The position numbers and the translations under genes were made by a program. DNA of 13,864 bases. Source: Euperipatoides rowelli (lineage: Eukaryota > Onychophora > Udeonychophora > Euonychophora > Peripatopsidae). This document shows, one piece after another, positions 1-10,990 of the stretch. The notes under the pieces are model-generated. The model had not been told where the DNA came from and did no database searches. It was given only the letters and a program-made list of their open reading frames with translations. Every line of letters begins with the position of its first letter. The stretch's first letter is position 1. The stretch is taken from assembly GCA_003024985.2 (NCBI GenBank), contig PXIH01S0043566.1; one strand, given 5' to 3'.

Positions 1-1260
1 TATTGAATGTGAACATCAGTAATCTGTCTCATGCTCCATCCCCTTCCTTTTTTTTCTATTTACAGTTTAAAAACATTATGGCTTAATTTTTTAATACCAT
101 TGTATCTGGAAAGTGAACCATAACTCTTGATTTTATGCATAAAATGCATCATAAAAGATTAGATAGAATTGAGGATGAAGTTCTGTGAGTAATGACCTGT
201 CATAGAACAGTGGATCAAAAGTTTAAAGGAATGTTAGGATTGAGTAAATCCTCAACTTTACTTTGAAGAACTGTCTTATATCTTTGAGCTGTGCCACAAC
301 TCAAAGGCATAGGATAACTTTGTTTGATGGCATATTTGTTTCCATAGTAACAGAAGTTATTATGCTTCTTTAAAATCATATAGAGTTTAACCCTTCATAT
401 TCTAGAGTGAACATAGTATGGATACATTTAGATATACTATTTGTACCTTAGAATTACTAATTAGTTTATCAGATAGGAGAGAATTTTAAAAGAATGAATG
501 GCTGCATATCTCATGTCTTAATTTATTTTAAACACAGAACTATTTATTGAGATTTTGTAAATAAATAAATAAATTTAAAAAACAAAATCCCAGGGATAGT
601 TAATTTATACTTATAGTATATGAAATGGTTTGCATTTGAATACCTGTTTTAAAAAACAATTAACATAGAATGACATTTAGAGTCCATAAAGCCTTAGTAA
701 TCATAAAAGTCATCATTTGGTTGAGGTATAATTTGAGGATCTCAAAAATATGCCTCTTATGTCAATTGATGGAGGCTGCAAACCATATCCTTTTGTCTTA
801 TCAATTCTTCATTCAAGCTAGATTTGGACTGGGTAAACTCTTGTTTATTGATCTTTCAAGGTACAGTATGGTAATCAACAAAATCTGATATTGACAAACA
901 TTTATGATAAAGTAAAGATGAGATTTATCATGATTGCCTTCTTTAGAATGTGGAAGGGGAGGTGCTTCAAAAAATTTCAAGAGAAAAACCTTATTAACCT
1001 CTTAAAAGATTAAGCCATATATATATATGACCATTATGCCCATTCACTTAACAGCTTTTGGTGTATATATATGATTGTCATGTGGTTTTTGTATTACAGT
1101 ATTTTAAAAACGTACAATACCGTTCATGCTATATTTTAGATTATCACATGCTTTTGTATTGATTCAATGTTGGTTAACATACAATTCCTATCAAGAAAGT
1201 GTCATCAGCTACTGTTTTTTGATTGGTCAAACCATTTAAAACTAAGCTGTTGTTTTAAAA
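1..1260. other. Non-coding intronic DNA, no gene seen
   Basis: AT-rich sequence with scattered A/T runs, a short AAAT-type run near 560-580 and a short TA run near 1018-1028. The open frame at 670-888 has no recognisable domain and ordinary chance length. By inference it lies in the minus-strand intron that follows the M13 peptidase exon at 5882-5985. No exon with splice borders or M13-like coding could be seen on the minus strand here. Confidence 0.6.
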
Positions 1261-2485
<1,225 letters not shown>

Positions 2486-2734
2486 TTTACAGTCCAGAAA
2501 ATAAATAAAATCAAAATTAAAACCAATAAATAATATTTTCAGTTATTGATGAATACACACACAAAAAAAAGGATCCATGGATTATCTTTTTTTTTTTTTT
2601 ACATACTTTACCAAACCGATTTTTTTTTTCATTTACAATCAACTTAAACGATTAAAGAGGGGTTTAGTAAAATGAACTTAATTTTGTCAATTTTTATGAT
2701 AAATTAAATATTTTTGTACAGAATTAACCCTAAA
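2486..2734. other. AT-rich spacer between two transposon relics
   Basis: Low-complexity A/T-rich DNA with a CA run near 2553-2562 and two T runs near 2587-2630. It may hold the 3' non-coding end of the piggyBac copy and the unrecognisable upstream part of the LINE fragment. Nothing coding is visible. Confidence 0.5.
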
Positions 2735-3977
2735 TAAATATTCTTTTAGAGATNGTGCCTTGTTAACTGATTATACTAAGGCTTTTGATAATNTCAACCA
2801 TACTTTGTTCTTTGACAATTTCTTAGCAATGAACCCTCCTAATTATTCTAGTAGATGGATAAAATCCTTTTTATAAGAAAGAACCCAATTTTTTAAAGGT
2901 CAATCAAGTATGACTCTTATTCCATTTGTTTGCTCTGGAGGTATCCCTCAGGTTAGTGTAATGGGCTAGTTTATATTCACTATTCTTGTCAACTATGTTA
3001 CAGTAATACTATTACTGCACAAAAATTTGTTGATGCTTTAACTGTCACTTGTTTTTTTTGATGAGACTTCATTCATTATTCTGAAAATAACTATAGACCA
3101 GATTGTTCATGAATATATGCATTTACACCCTTTTGGAATTGAAGTAAGCTAAAACAACCTTATCCTTATCAATTAATAAAGTCCCTATTCAAAAACACCA
3201 ACTCCTTCATCTTTCTAGGAATATCTATTCAGAATAATAGTGAATAAAATAATTTTCTTATTGTATTCTATGCATAGGGCAGGAATGTCAAGACATGCTA
3301 TGCTGATAATCTACTTCTCATTCATAAGGTCTATCCTTGAATATGGTGCCCCCATTTGGCATTCATTTATTTCCATTAACCAGTGCAATGATATTGAAAA
3401 GGTCCAAAATAGAGTCATGAAATTTATTATGGGCTGTAACTATCAAAGTATTCCCCATTCTCTGGAAACTCCATTCAAACTTTGCAAGCCAGAACACAAT
3501 TGCACAAAAATGTTGCATTAATTTTTTTTTTAAATAGTTCCTAATTACTTTCCTCCCACTCAAGGTATGATTTTCAATAGAACCACTAGAAACTCTCACC
3601 TTCTTAGACTGCACTTAGTAAAAACTAATAGAATGAAATATTCTCCAATATCAACATATAATACTACTTTTAAATTTTGTCCTAAAAGATTTATACCCTA
3701 GTAACGATAACTCATAATTTAACTATTTAACCAATGCATTAAATTAATATTATACTGTTCATCATTTTTTTTTTTTGCTTGTAATTAATTTTGTGGTTTA
3801 GTTTTTTTCTTTTCATGCCATTTCTTTTTGTTTATGAATTATATTGTACAGATATTTTGTTTTTTTTTTAATAGTTTTTTTGGTAAAAATGCTAATATCT
3901 ATTAGTGGGCTGGAGTATTTCCTATTCTTGTATACCTCGAATGCTATGTACCTTTTTGACCAAATAAACGATAATAA
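2735..3977 (+). mobile_element. 5'-truncated CR1/Jockey-like LINE, reverse transcriptase to 3' end
   Basis: The fragment opens inside the reverse transcriptase. Motif A reads LTDYTKAFDN followed by NH (from about 2765), then W-KSFL and RTQFFKGQSS. Motif B reads GGIPQVSVMG followed by a stop, where GIPQGSxLGP is usual. Motif C reads FVDA at 3026-3037, where FVDD is expected. A second block (3240-3520) reads RAGMSRHAM, FIRSILEYGAPIWHSF and IEKVQNRVMKFIMG, the typical C-terminal part of CR1/Jockey-group ORF2. Weak coding similarity continues to about 3700. The 3' end has an AATAAA at 3963-3968 followed by a short ATAATAA, resembling the simple 3' tails of these LINEs. Several frameshifts, stops and a mutated active site make it dead. 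The assignment to CR1 rather than Jockey or a related clade is uncertain. Confidence 0.85.
3240..3521 (+). pseudogene. C-terminal fragment of LINE ORF2
   Basis: A 93-codon open stretch inside the CR1/Jockey-like LINE. The residues FIRSILEYGAPIWHSF and IEKVQNRVMKFI match the conserved region after the reverse transcriptase thumb in CR1/Jockey-type ORF2. It is out of phase with the motif A-C blocks and has no start context of its own, so it is not an independent gene. The minus-strand frame covering 3363-3614 is its shadow. Confidence 0.8.
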
Positions 3978-5881
3978 CCTACAGGCTCTCAAAGCCTCTA
4001 CCCGACAGGGTGTGTAAAATCAGTTTGTGTGTCCATAGTATTGAAAATAGAAATATGTCCATTCTGAAATTCACTAAGATGCAAATATTGTGGTTTAAAG
4101 GAAAAATGACACGACTAACTTTTAAAAGCAGCATCTGGAGAACCCTTAATGTGTTTGGTTTCTTTTGGAAAGCAAAAGGGCTATGCTAATATTGAAGAAA
4201 AAATTGGATGCACTTTGGAAGAATATTACTTCCAGTGTTTTTAATGGAGAATTTGAACATTTTCAATGTTATTTTGAATAAGATTTAATCTGAATTATTT
4301 AATAAGATGATCAAAAAATGTTTACAATGTTTAAAAGTAATAATGAAAGATTTTATTTATATTTTATTTTGTATTTACTTTTCTAGGCAGTCATATTTTC
4401 AAAATTTCTTTTAAAAGTAAAAACAAATTCAACAATATGTTAAGACCAGTTAAAATGGATAAATATATAAACAAAATGTGATAGGATGTTGGGGATAAAC
4501 CAATTCAAATGTAACCAACAATCTAATACGTAAAATAGAAAGTTTGTATATTTGTTTGCTATCATTAGGAGTCAGGATATACATTTATGTTGTTGTTTTG
4601 GAGATAATGAACAGTAATAGGAAATTTAACATGTGGGTAGGTTGAATATTGTACACAATTAAATAGACTTTTTGATTTTTGAAGGGTGGGGTAAATGGTG
4701 GGGAATATTCCTGAAGTTTTTAGCAAATTTCCCAACATGGCACAAACTTGAAATTTGGCATATGGGTAGGATACATAGTGTAGACAAAAAAAAAATATGG
4801 GTGGGGGGGGGGGAGGGAAATAACTTTCCTTAAAAAATGCATTTTATTTTCATCCCGAACAGCGGGTACTTCAGCTATTTGTAAATAAAATAACAAAGTT
4901 AATCTTTAATTACACCTGACTACAAATATACCATAAGTATCTTACTAGTATATTTTTGGCACTATGTCCAAAAGTACCCCCAGATCACTTAAAAAGGTGT
5001 TTTCAATAAATGCTACACATATTAAACAAACGTACAGTTATTAAACTAAGAGCTGTTTCCTCTGCAACTTCACCTTGCTTGAGTCATAGGAAGTTCATTT
5101 TGGGTTGGCTGTTTTGGATATTTAACAGGTACATGATCCTTAAAAAATGTCGTTTCAGAGAAAGCAACAATTTTAAGTTCTATGGACAAAATAAATGGAA
5201 AAGTAGATATTCTATGTGAAATAACTGGACAAATATACTTAACTAAGCACGTGGTGTATTTTATTCACCACACCCACTGTGAAGTTATCCATACAGCTGG
5301 ATAAATAACACCGATAGTATTCATAGTAAATACTTCAATAATAGGTAATTTGGGGCCACAGTACTATGGAAAACATTTAACAAAAATTATAGTTTCTTTA
5401 GTGCATATAGTATATTTTCAACATCACAGCTGGTGTGTGTAGTTAATAGGGTAATGTGGAATCCAGTAATAATGATGAGTATCAGGTGTTTAGTTTTGTT
5501 GATCTGTGTTATAGATTTTAGACAATGTATGTAAATGTTGGAAATATGATTGAATCATATAAAGTATGTTGAAAGACTCTTAAGCATGATACTTTCTATA
5601 AAGTAAATAAAGATATGAAGATAAGCCTCATTTAAAAATCAAATTTTGTATATCAAGATGTTTGAAAAAAAAAAAAAAATATGTTTTTAATTATTTATCC
5701 AGCCAGAATCTAGCTTATAGAAAGTACTGGCATTTAATAAATAAGTAATTTGCACCTTCATTATGGTTACAGAAAGAACAGGTCAGTGATATTCTGAAAT
5801 TAAATTTTTCTTCAAGTAGCATTTTGATAAATTAATTCAAAGCATTTGGCAATTAATATATAAAAAAAATGTGTTTCTTAC
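3978..5881. other. Intronic DNA after the 104-base M13 exon, no gene seen
   Basis: This is the visible first part of the minus-strand intron that starts at the GT donor 5881-5880. It is AT-rich with an A run near 5668-5681, an 11-base G run at 4803-4813 and a small hairpin (GTGGTG/CACCAC, 5251-5271). The frame at 5010-5219 shows no domain. The next M13 exon, expected to begin with a Trp codon and a conserved NAYY/FPAG-like segment, was looked for on the minus strand and not seen, so it probably lies beyond position 1. Confidence 0.6.
4621..4825. repeat. Diverged tandem duplication, period about 129 bp
   Basis: The segment starting GAAATTTAACATGTGGGTAG at 4621 recurs at 4750 as GAAATTTGGCATATGGGTAG. 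By eye, 29 of the first 37 bases agree. Both copies then go through a TAGAC and an A/T-rich stretch into a G-rich GGGTGGGG-type run and a GGRAAT. The second copy is shorter. It could be an old tandem duplication or two pieces of a dispersed repeat; I do not recognise the family. Confidence 0.6.
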
Positions 5882-5985
5882 CGAGTTTTGTCAGGTTTTT
5901 GTAGTCTTCTTTTAAAGACATTTCCTATACCAAATTTTGCCACATTCAAATAATTACGGAAATTGGTCAATGCACTTGTTTCCAG
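5882..5985 (-). CDS. Internal exon of an M13 zinc metallopeptidase (neprilysin/ECE-like), partial gene
   Basis: M13 peptidases are usually membrane-anchored ectoenzymes (some are secreted) that cleave small peptides with an active-site zinc. This 104-base exon encodes 34 residues plus two bases of an Arg codon: LETSALTNFRNYLNV, AKFGIGNVFKRR, KPDKTR. That fits the family region of the form YFEN..., KR/LR..., KPVD(K/R)..W, which directly follows the segment in the exon at 13746-13570. On the minus strand the borders are CTTCTTTTTCTCTAG before 5985 and CG then GTAAGA after 5882, a strong pyrimidine-tract acceptor and a near-consensus donor. The entry phase is 0, matching the end of the upstream exon; the exit phase is 2. 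There is no stop in frame. One residue seems to be missing in the KPVD motif (KPDK). The HExxH zinc site would be encoded further downstream, outside the window. The open frame at 5967-6185 on the same strand only grazes this exon in a wrong frame. Confidence 0.85.
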
Positions 5986-7330
5986 CTAGAGAAAAAGAAG
6001 AAAAATATATAATATATCGTATATTTCTGCTGGTTATGTGTTACTTGCTTATCACAAGACAAGAGGGTAAGTTCTACATCCATTGAGATATAGTTAACAA
6101 TATTGCTGCATATGCTTCCTATATAACTTCTCTTAACAGAAATAGAACAGAATGTTTTATTTAGAAAAATTAACAATCTGTACAATTGTCTGAATGCTTT
6201 TAATTTTTATATGTGGCAGAAGGGATTGCCAGTTTTATTAGATGTGTGTGGGGTTTTATGCAGTGTACTTTGTTGAGAAATAGATCGACCCAGTCATAGC
6301 TAGTCCTGCTATTTAATGTTGGCAGCATGCTGGTCTGTTATATCTATTACAGTTCTTATTACACCAGCTGTAAATAGCCTGTGATTACGTCACAAGGACA
6401 ATTCAGGATTACTGACTCTGGCTATGTAAGAATCTGAACTCTCCTCTGCTTGATTAAAACAGTTGTTATGGCCGGCAACTGTAGTTCAAGCAGGTAAAAA
6501 AACGTTAAATTAAATTAAAAAAAAACTAAATTAGTTGCTACTAGCTAATCTGACCATTGTCTTAATATTTTAGCTATCTAATTTAAACAATGTGCAGAAA
6601 TAAAGTTGTAATTAGAACTCAATTAATTTTAACTCAGATCTTGAAAAATACCAGCAAAAATAAATATTACCCTTTAAAAGTAATGACAATAGATGGTTTT
6701 AAATAGGAGGACTGAAACAGAACTTGTTGGAAGTTCCACTCTTTCTTGGTCAATGTATAGAGAATATTATTGACCTACCAAAACCAACCTGTTCACGATC
6801 GTAATTAGATAAGTTGAAAATATGTCAATTATTTATCTTATATTACTTTCAGCAAAAACAATGTTATTAATTATTAAAACAAAAAAAATCGAAANNNATA
6901 TTAAAACAACACTGGCCCAAAACATGAATATGGGTCTTTTTACATAAAATAATTGACAGACTATGATATAAACATATTAGAAACACATATTCACATTATA
7001 CAGAGGGAAACCTTAATTAACAAAAAATTATATATTAAATATTTATTAAATTACAAGAACTAAAAGATGAAATCAACAAATTTGTATGCAAGAAGGTGAA
7101 ATGATTTTAAATGTTAGCTTATATGAATTTAGAATATTAAAAAAAAAAGAGAGGATAATTTTTCTGTGGTAACTGATAATTTTTATGGTAGCGAGTCACA
7201 TAAATATATTTCACAATATTGTAGCCTAAAATAACTTTTTTTTTATAGAATAGAGAGGAAATGGAAAGAATTAATAAAAAAAAAATTACTTTGCAATTTT
7301 TTAGTTTAAAATATCAATTTCATTCAATAC
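5986..7330. other. Intronic DNA between the M13 exon and the LINE, no gene seen
   Basis: AT-rich DNA with a somewhat more GC-rich island at about 6230-6490, which holds a nested inverted repeat at 6308-6378 and a short hairpin at 6459-6482 (ACAGTTG/CAACTGT). Three undetermined bases lie at 6895-6897. No coding similarity or tRNA-like box pair could be supported. Confidence 0.55.
6308..6378. repeat. Nested inverted repeat (8-bp outer, 6-bp inner stem)
   Basis: GCTATTTA at 6308-6315 is the reverse complement of TAAATAGC at 6371-6378. Inside it GCTGGT (6329-6334) pairs with ACCAGC (6363-6368). The loop is 28 bases and the bulge between stems is asymmetric (13 and 2 bases). It lies in a locally GC-richer island. 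It may be part of a short non-autonomous element, but I see no target duplication and do not know the family. Confidence 0.4.
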
Positions 7331-7462
7331 GAAACCTATTGGTCTTTGCTAATTCCTGGGTTTTGTCTCCCTTTGGATTTTACTTTGTATTTTATTTAAT
7401 TTTATGGACTGGAGCACCTTTTAATGGTATAATAACTTATTAAGAAGTCTTTTATTTGGAAG

Positions 7463-8640
7463 ATGTTGGAAACGGCCGTGAGTATTGAGTATCTTAACTT
7501 TTTCATCGTTTCCGTTTATACATTGCATTGGGCATTGTATATCGATGATACCCAGACTTCTGGTGCTTATATCTCTATGGTCGTTACTTGGGCCCTAACA
7601 TACTTTATCTGTCACCATTCTGATAATAACATGGATAGAAGGGAATATACTGTGCCAGTTGGCAATAACAAGGAACTGATTATTAATAACTTTATTGCTT
7701 ATTAATCTCTTGTAACTACAACTTCTAATTTGTTTATAATAGTTGATGCAAATTTCAAGCCTCAATCGTTTGCTATGAATAGTGTACTGGATGTGTTGAA
7801 CTCATTTGGTATCATTAGGGATTTATAAGAATATTCAAAGCTTAACTATTCCTCCTATCACTTTATTGCTTTTAGGCCAGAAGAAACTATACTAAAATTT
7901 AAGCAATCTTTTGTTAAAGTTGATGATAATTTTGTACTGTTTGCTAATAATAATATTTTTGTGAATATTGTAAAGTTCACTGTGTTGTGTATGCCTGCAT
8001 GGGTGGTTCATTGAGAGGACGCCCATTCATTACAATAATATGGAACCGTTATTTCAATGTGGCCTACTGTAAAAAAAAACTTGATATGGGTGTTTTTTTC
8101 ACCACCACCCCCATTAGGATGACTTTTTCTCTTAAGGAAGATGTGGACATGAATGCTCTCCCTTAGCTTATTAGGTCAGGGGCCAACCTGAAGGGCTGGA
8201 TAAGTCTTTTTGGAAGGCCTAGAGCCTGTTTCCAATGCAAGATTATGTCCCACACAATACAGGAATGCTGTGTAGGTGTTGCGTGTTGTGCCGCTCTCTC
8301 CAGAAGGGGGGTGCATCAGTGTTTCTTGTCTTACAGCCAGGTTTTGAAGGGGGGCAGTGTGCATGCTAAAGGCTCTACTGATGATCTGGTGTACCAGAGC
8401 ATTTCTGCAGGATCCGAGCCGAGCTCCATACTGGGCGGGGAAGAACACCTGTTATGTGACTCTCAGCTTCAAACACAGGCCTCATTGCATGAAACTGATC
8501 TGTTTCCTACTGTTGGGCAAATAGATGGCTTTAATGAACTGTATTTTTCTAGTGACTTATCTATGGAAATTCAGCAAACTGTGTCCATAACCTTGTTTTA
8601 TGATCTGAGAGGAGATTCAAAAAAAATTATGTTAGGATGA
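7463..8640 (+). pseudogene. LINE ORF1, Gag-like nucleic-acid-binding protein with CCHC zinc knuckle
   Basis: ORF1 proteins of Tx1-type LINEs bind element RNA. Frame 2 runs from the ATG at 7463 to a TGA at 8012-8014 with two TAA stops (7703 and about 7827). It includes a block VDANFKPQSFAMNSVLDVLN and FIAFRPEETILKFKQSF. Beyond it, EDAHSLQ-stop-YGTVISMWPTV resembles the family's short fold before the knuckle, and a shift in an A run gives frame 1: PIRMTFSLKEDVDMNALP, a TAG, then GWISLFGRPRACFQC. The knuckle is C-x2-C-x4-H-x4-C at 8227-8268. Frame 1 then stays open from the TAG at 8164 to the TGA at 8638-8640, a serine-rich tail without known domains. At least three stops and one frameshift disable it. 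The frames covering 8176-8448 on the minus strand are a shadow. Confidence 0.8.
8227..8268 (+). other. CCHC zinc knuckle of LINE ORF1
   Basis: The residues read CFQCKIMSHTIQEC, an exact C-x2-C-x4-H-x4-C spacing, preceded by GRPRA as in Gag-like ORF1 proteins. All four zinc ligands are intact although the protein around them is broken. Confidence 0.85.
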
Positions 8641-8746
8641 ACTGTATGAGGAATTGTTTATTGCTGTTCTCTATCTTTCAACTAATCTTAACATGCTTTT
8701 TCATTCCACCTAACCTTCTGTAACTTAGGGTATTTAGAGTGGTCAG

Positions 8747-8771
8747 TTTTTTTTTTTTTTTGGGGGGGGGG
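8747..8771 (+). repeat. T15-G10 homopolymer tract between ORF1 and ORF2
   Basis: Fifteen T (8747-8761) are followed directly by ten G (8762-8771), 106 bases after the ORF1 stop and 163 before the putative ORF2 ATG. It could be slippage expansion in a dead copy, an assembly artefact, or a family feature. Confidence 0.8.
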
Positions 8772-8933
8772 TAAGTTTCCCCCTATCCCTTATTTTTTCA
8801 GTATGGGTTCTTTACTGTTAATCTTTTTTTGTGTATTGTTGCTTTGGGGGTTTTTGCTAATTGGGTTGTTATATCTCATGGGTTATGCATTTTTTTCCAT
8901 TTTTCTGGTTTTTCTTTGTCCTATTTTTGTTTC

Positions 8934-9720
8934 ATGGCCTCTCCAAATACTCCAAATTTCACTCTGAATGTACATTCTTTTAATGCTCAAGGCATGAATA
9001 CTTTTCGTAAAAGGCATCAAGTGTTAGAATATATGGTTGCCAATGATGTAATTGTGCTTTATTCAGGAGTCCAAGATTGGGTGGGGGGGGGTAAATTTGG
9101 ATAGGTTTAAAACTAATTATGAGTTTATTCAGGATAATGCTCTTCGATCTAGAGCAGGGGTGATAATTTTGTTCTCAAATTTTTTTAGTATTACTGATAT
9201 GAGGGTTATTAGGACAATTCGAGGTATATCATTGTAACTCTAAATGTGGGTGGGGAATGGTTCTTATTGTGCAACTATTACGGCTTACATGCTAGGACTC
9301 CAAATAACACCTTATTTAGGGAGGTTGTTTCATACTTCCTGACCCGGCATGATGTTACTATAGTAGCAGGAGACTTCAATCACAGTACCATTATGCAGGA
9401 CCCTGTGTTTATGGCACTTTTGGATTCCTTGCAATTGATCAATCTGGCTCGGGTGTTGGGAAGGGATCCTCTTCCTACCCACTTTGCAACAGTTTCCAAC
9501 ACTCTTGACTATGTTTTCATTACAAAAAAAATATTTTGCTCATGTCAATTTGGATGTCAAACCCCTTGTGTTCTCCAATCACATGGCTCTGGCCATGGTG
9601 TGTGCTTATTCAGTGGAACGTTCTGTTCCAATATATTCTGTTAGGCAAAGGCACCTGTTTCTCTTTGACAAGTTATCACTTGTTTTTGGATTTTTTTTTC
9701 AAAGCCTACATTTCTGAAAA
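8934..9720 (+). other. Endonuclease/exonuclease/phosphatase domain of LINE ORF2
   Basis: The hallmarks appear in the right order: the N-terminal N-x-Q-G, the Q-E of IQES, the central GDFN at about 9369-9380, S-N-T-L-D-Y before the substrate loop, and a final S-N-H replacing S-D-H. At least three frame changes separate them, one of them at an A run near 9523-9530. Confidence 0.8.
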
Positions 9721-10172
9721 TACCCTACTGTTTGAGGGGTACTCTATGGATAGATACTTTGAGTATAACTAGGTTTCACAAAAAATTTAATTTTGCAAAA
9801 TAACTATAATTTTTGTCATATAACTGGTGAGATGAATGATCTTAGGTTGATGATCATGATTGATCACATGCAAATTATTTCTCAAACTCAGGTTCCCTAT
9901 AATTACAAGTGTGTTAGGCATTATACTGAGTTAAATCAGCAATGGGAACAACCAGATACTTAAATTTAAAAAGAAAAATTGTTGCTAATAGGGTTGATAT
10001 TAGCTCTCTTTTATCCTCAATTCTCTTTAGGAAACAATCAGGGCCCATCCTCTCCTATGTTTATAGTGGGGGTTATAATATTAGGGGATTGCCTATGATT
10101 AATCTGGTGTATCAATTTTACTCTGGGATATATAAATCTTTTGATCCTACTTGAGATGCTTTCATTTCACTT

Positions 10173-10990
10173 TTGAATTTTGATATAGGTGGGCCAGGGG
10201 GCCATCTTAACTTTGACATTTTGGTTCAGGATTTGGAGAAGGCTCTAGCTCAGATAAATTGGAGGAGCTCACCCGGGCCAGATTTGATCACCTATTCAAT
10301 TTTTTGTCAGTTCTCCCATGTTTTTGTTCCACAAGTGTTAAGGGTATTCAACCTTTGGTTGCAGGTGCCCCTGGTATACCAGCCCATTATACATTTGTAC
10401 ATAGTGCTACACAGGAAAAGTTCCCTTACACCAATGCACATCTTGAGGTTGAGTCTTTACGACCTATTAACATATAAAACTTTGATATGAAAGTTTTTGC
10501 CCGCATTTTAAACTACAAAATCACTCCCATTCTTCTTCATAACTTATTGCCTTTTCATTTTGCTTTAAAAACATGTAACATTCACATATCTTTGCTAATA
10601 CTTCACAAACTATAAAGTATGTTAAGGCTCATAGATTTTTATCTGGCTTTGGCCATTATTGCAATGTTTGGTCCATCCGGTCTCTCCAGGGGCTTCTGCA
10701 AATACTGCTTTAATAAATTTTCTAGAATCAAAAATAGGGGCAGACTTTTTTACAGTATGCAAATCAAAATAGGCATCACCCAGGGGTCTCCCATCCCTAC
10801 TGATCTATTTGCCTTATATCTTGACAATTTAGTTAGAAAGATTATTTTTTTTTTGGATTTAGGCATAAATGTTCCCGCCTTTCATGCTAGGGGGTCGATT
10901 TTTACCTTCATGGATGACATCATGGTTATTGTGATGGATAAAAATCATGTTCAGGCAGTTTTTGAACTGGTGATCAGTTTACTGATTTGA
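10173..10990 (+). other. Reverse transcriptase domain of LINE ORF2
   Basis: SSPGPD (about 10266-10283) matches the start of the LINE reverse transcriptase. LRPI...NFDMKVFARILNYKI is the following conserved block. QGSP is motif B, and FMDD at 10907-10918 is motif C with both aspartates. Frame 1 at 10627-10705 (AHRFLSGFG, VWSIRSLQGLLQ) looks like the stretch just after motif A, but motif A itself cannot be found in any frame. Confidence 0.8.

Noticed and set aside
387-395. TTAACCCTT, resembling a piggyBac terminus next to its TTAA target
   Set aside because: The partner at 2724-2730 (TTAACCC) is in the same rather than inverted orientation, no longer match exists between the two, and the distance to the transposase start would be unusually long. 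Probably chance in AT-rich DNA.
670-888. 72-codon open frame on the plus strand
   Set aside because: No domain, no splice context, and a length expected by chance in this composition.
5010-5219. 69-codon open frame on the plus strand
   Set aside because: No recognisable motif and antisense to the host gene; treated as chance.
5967-6185. 72-codon minus-strand frame overlapping the M13 exon
   Set aside because: It covers only the first 19 bases of the exon in the wrong frame; the rest is intron and pyrimidine tract.
6400-6490. Possible tRNA-derived SINE, with a GTAGTTCAAGC resembling a B box
   Set aside because: No convincing A box at the right distance and no tail or flanking duplication.
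7261-7443. 60-codon plus-strand frame just upstream of LINE ORF1
   Set aside because: Hydrophobic because of T-rich codons and without similarity to any LINE protein; more likely the 5' non-coding region of the element.
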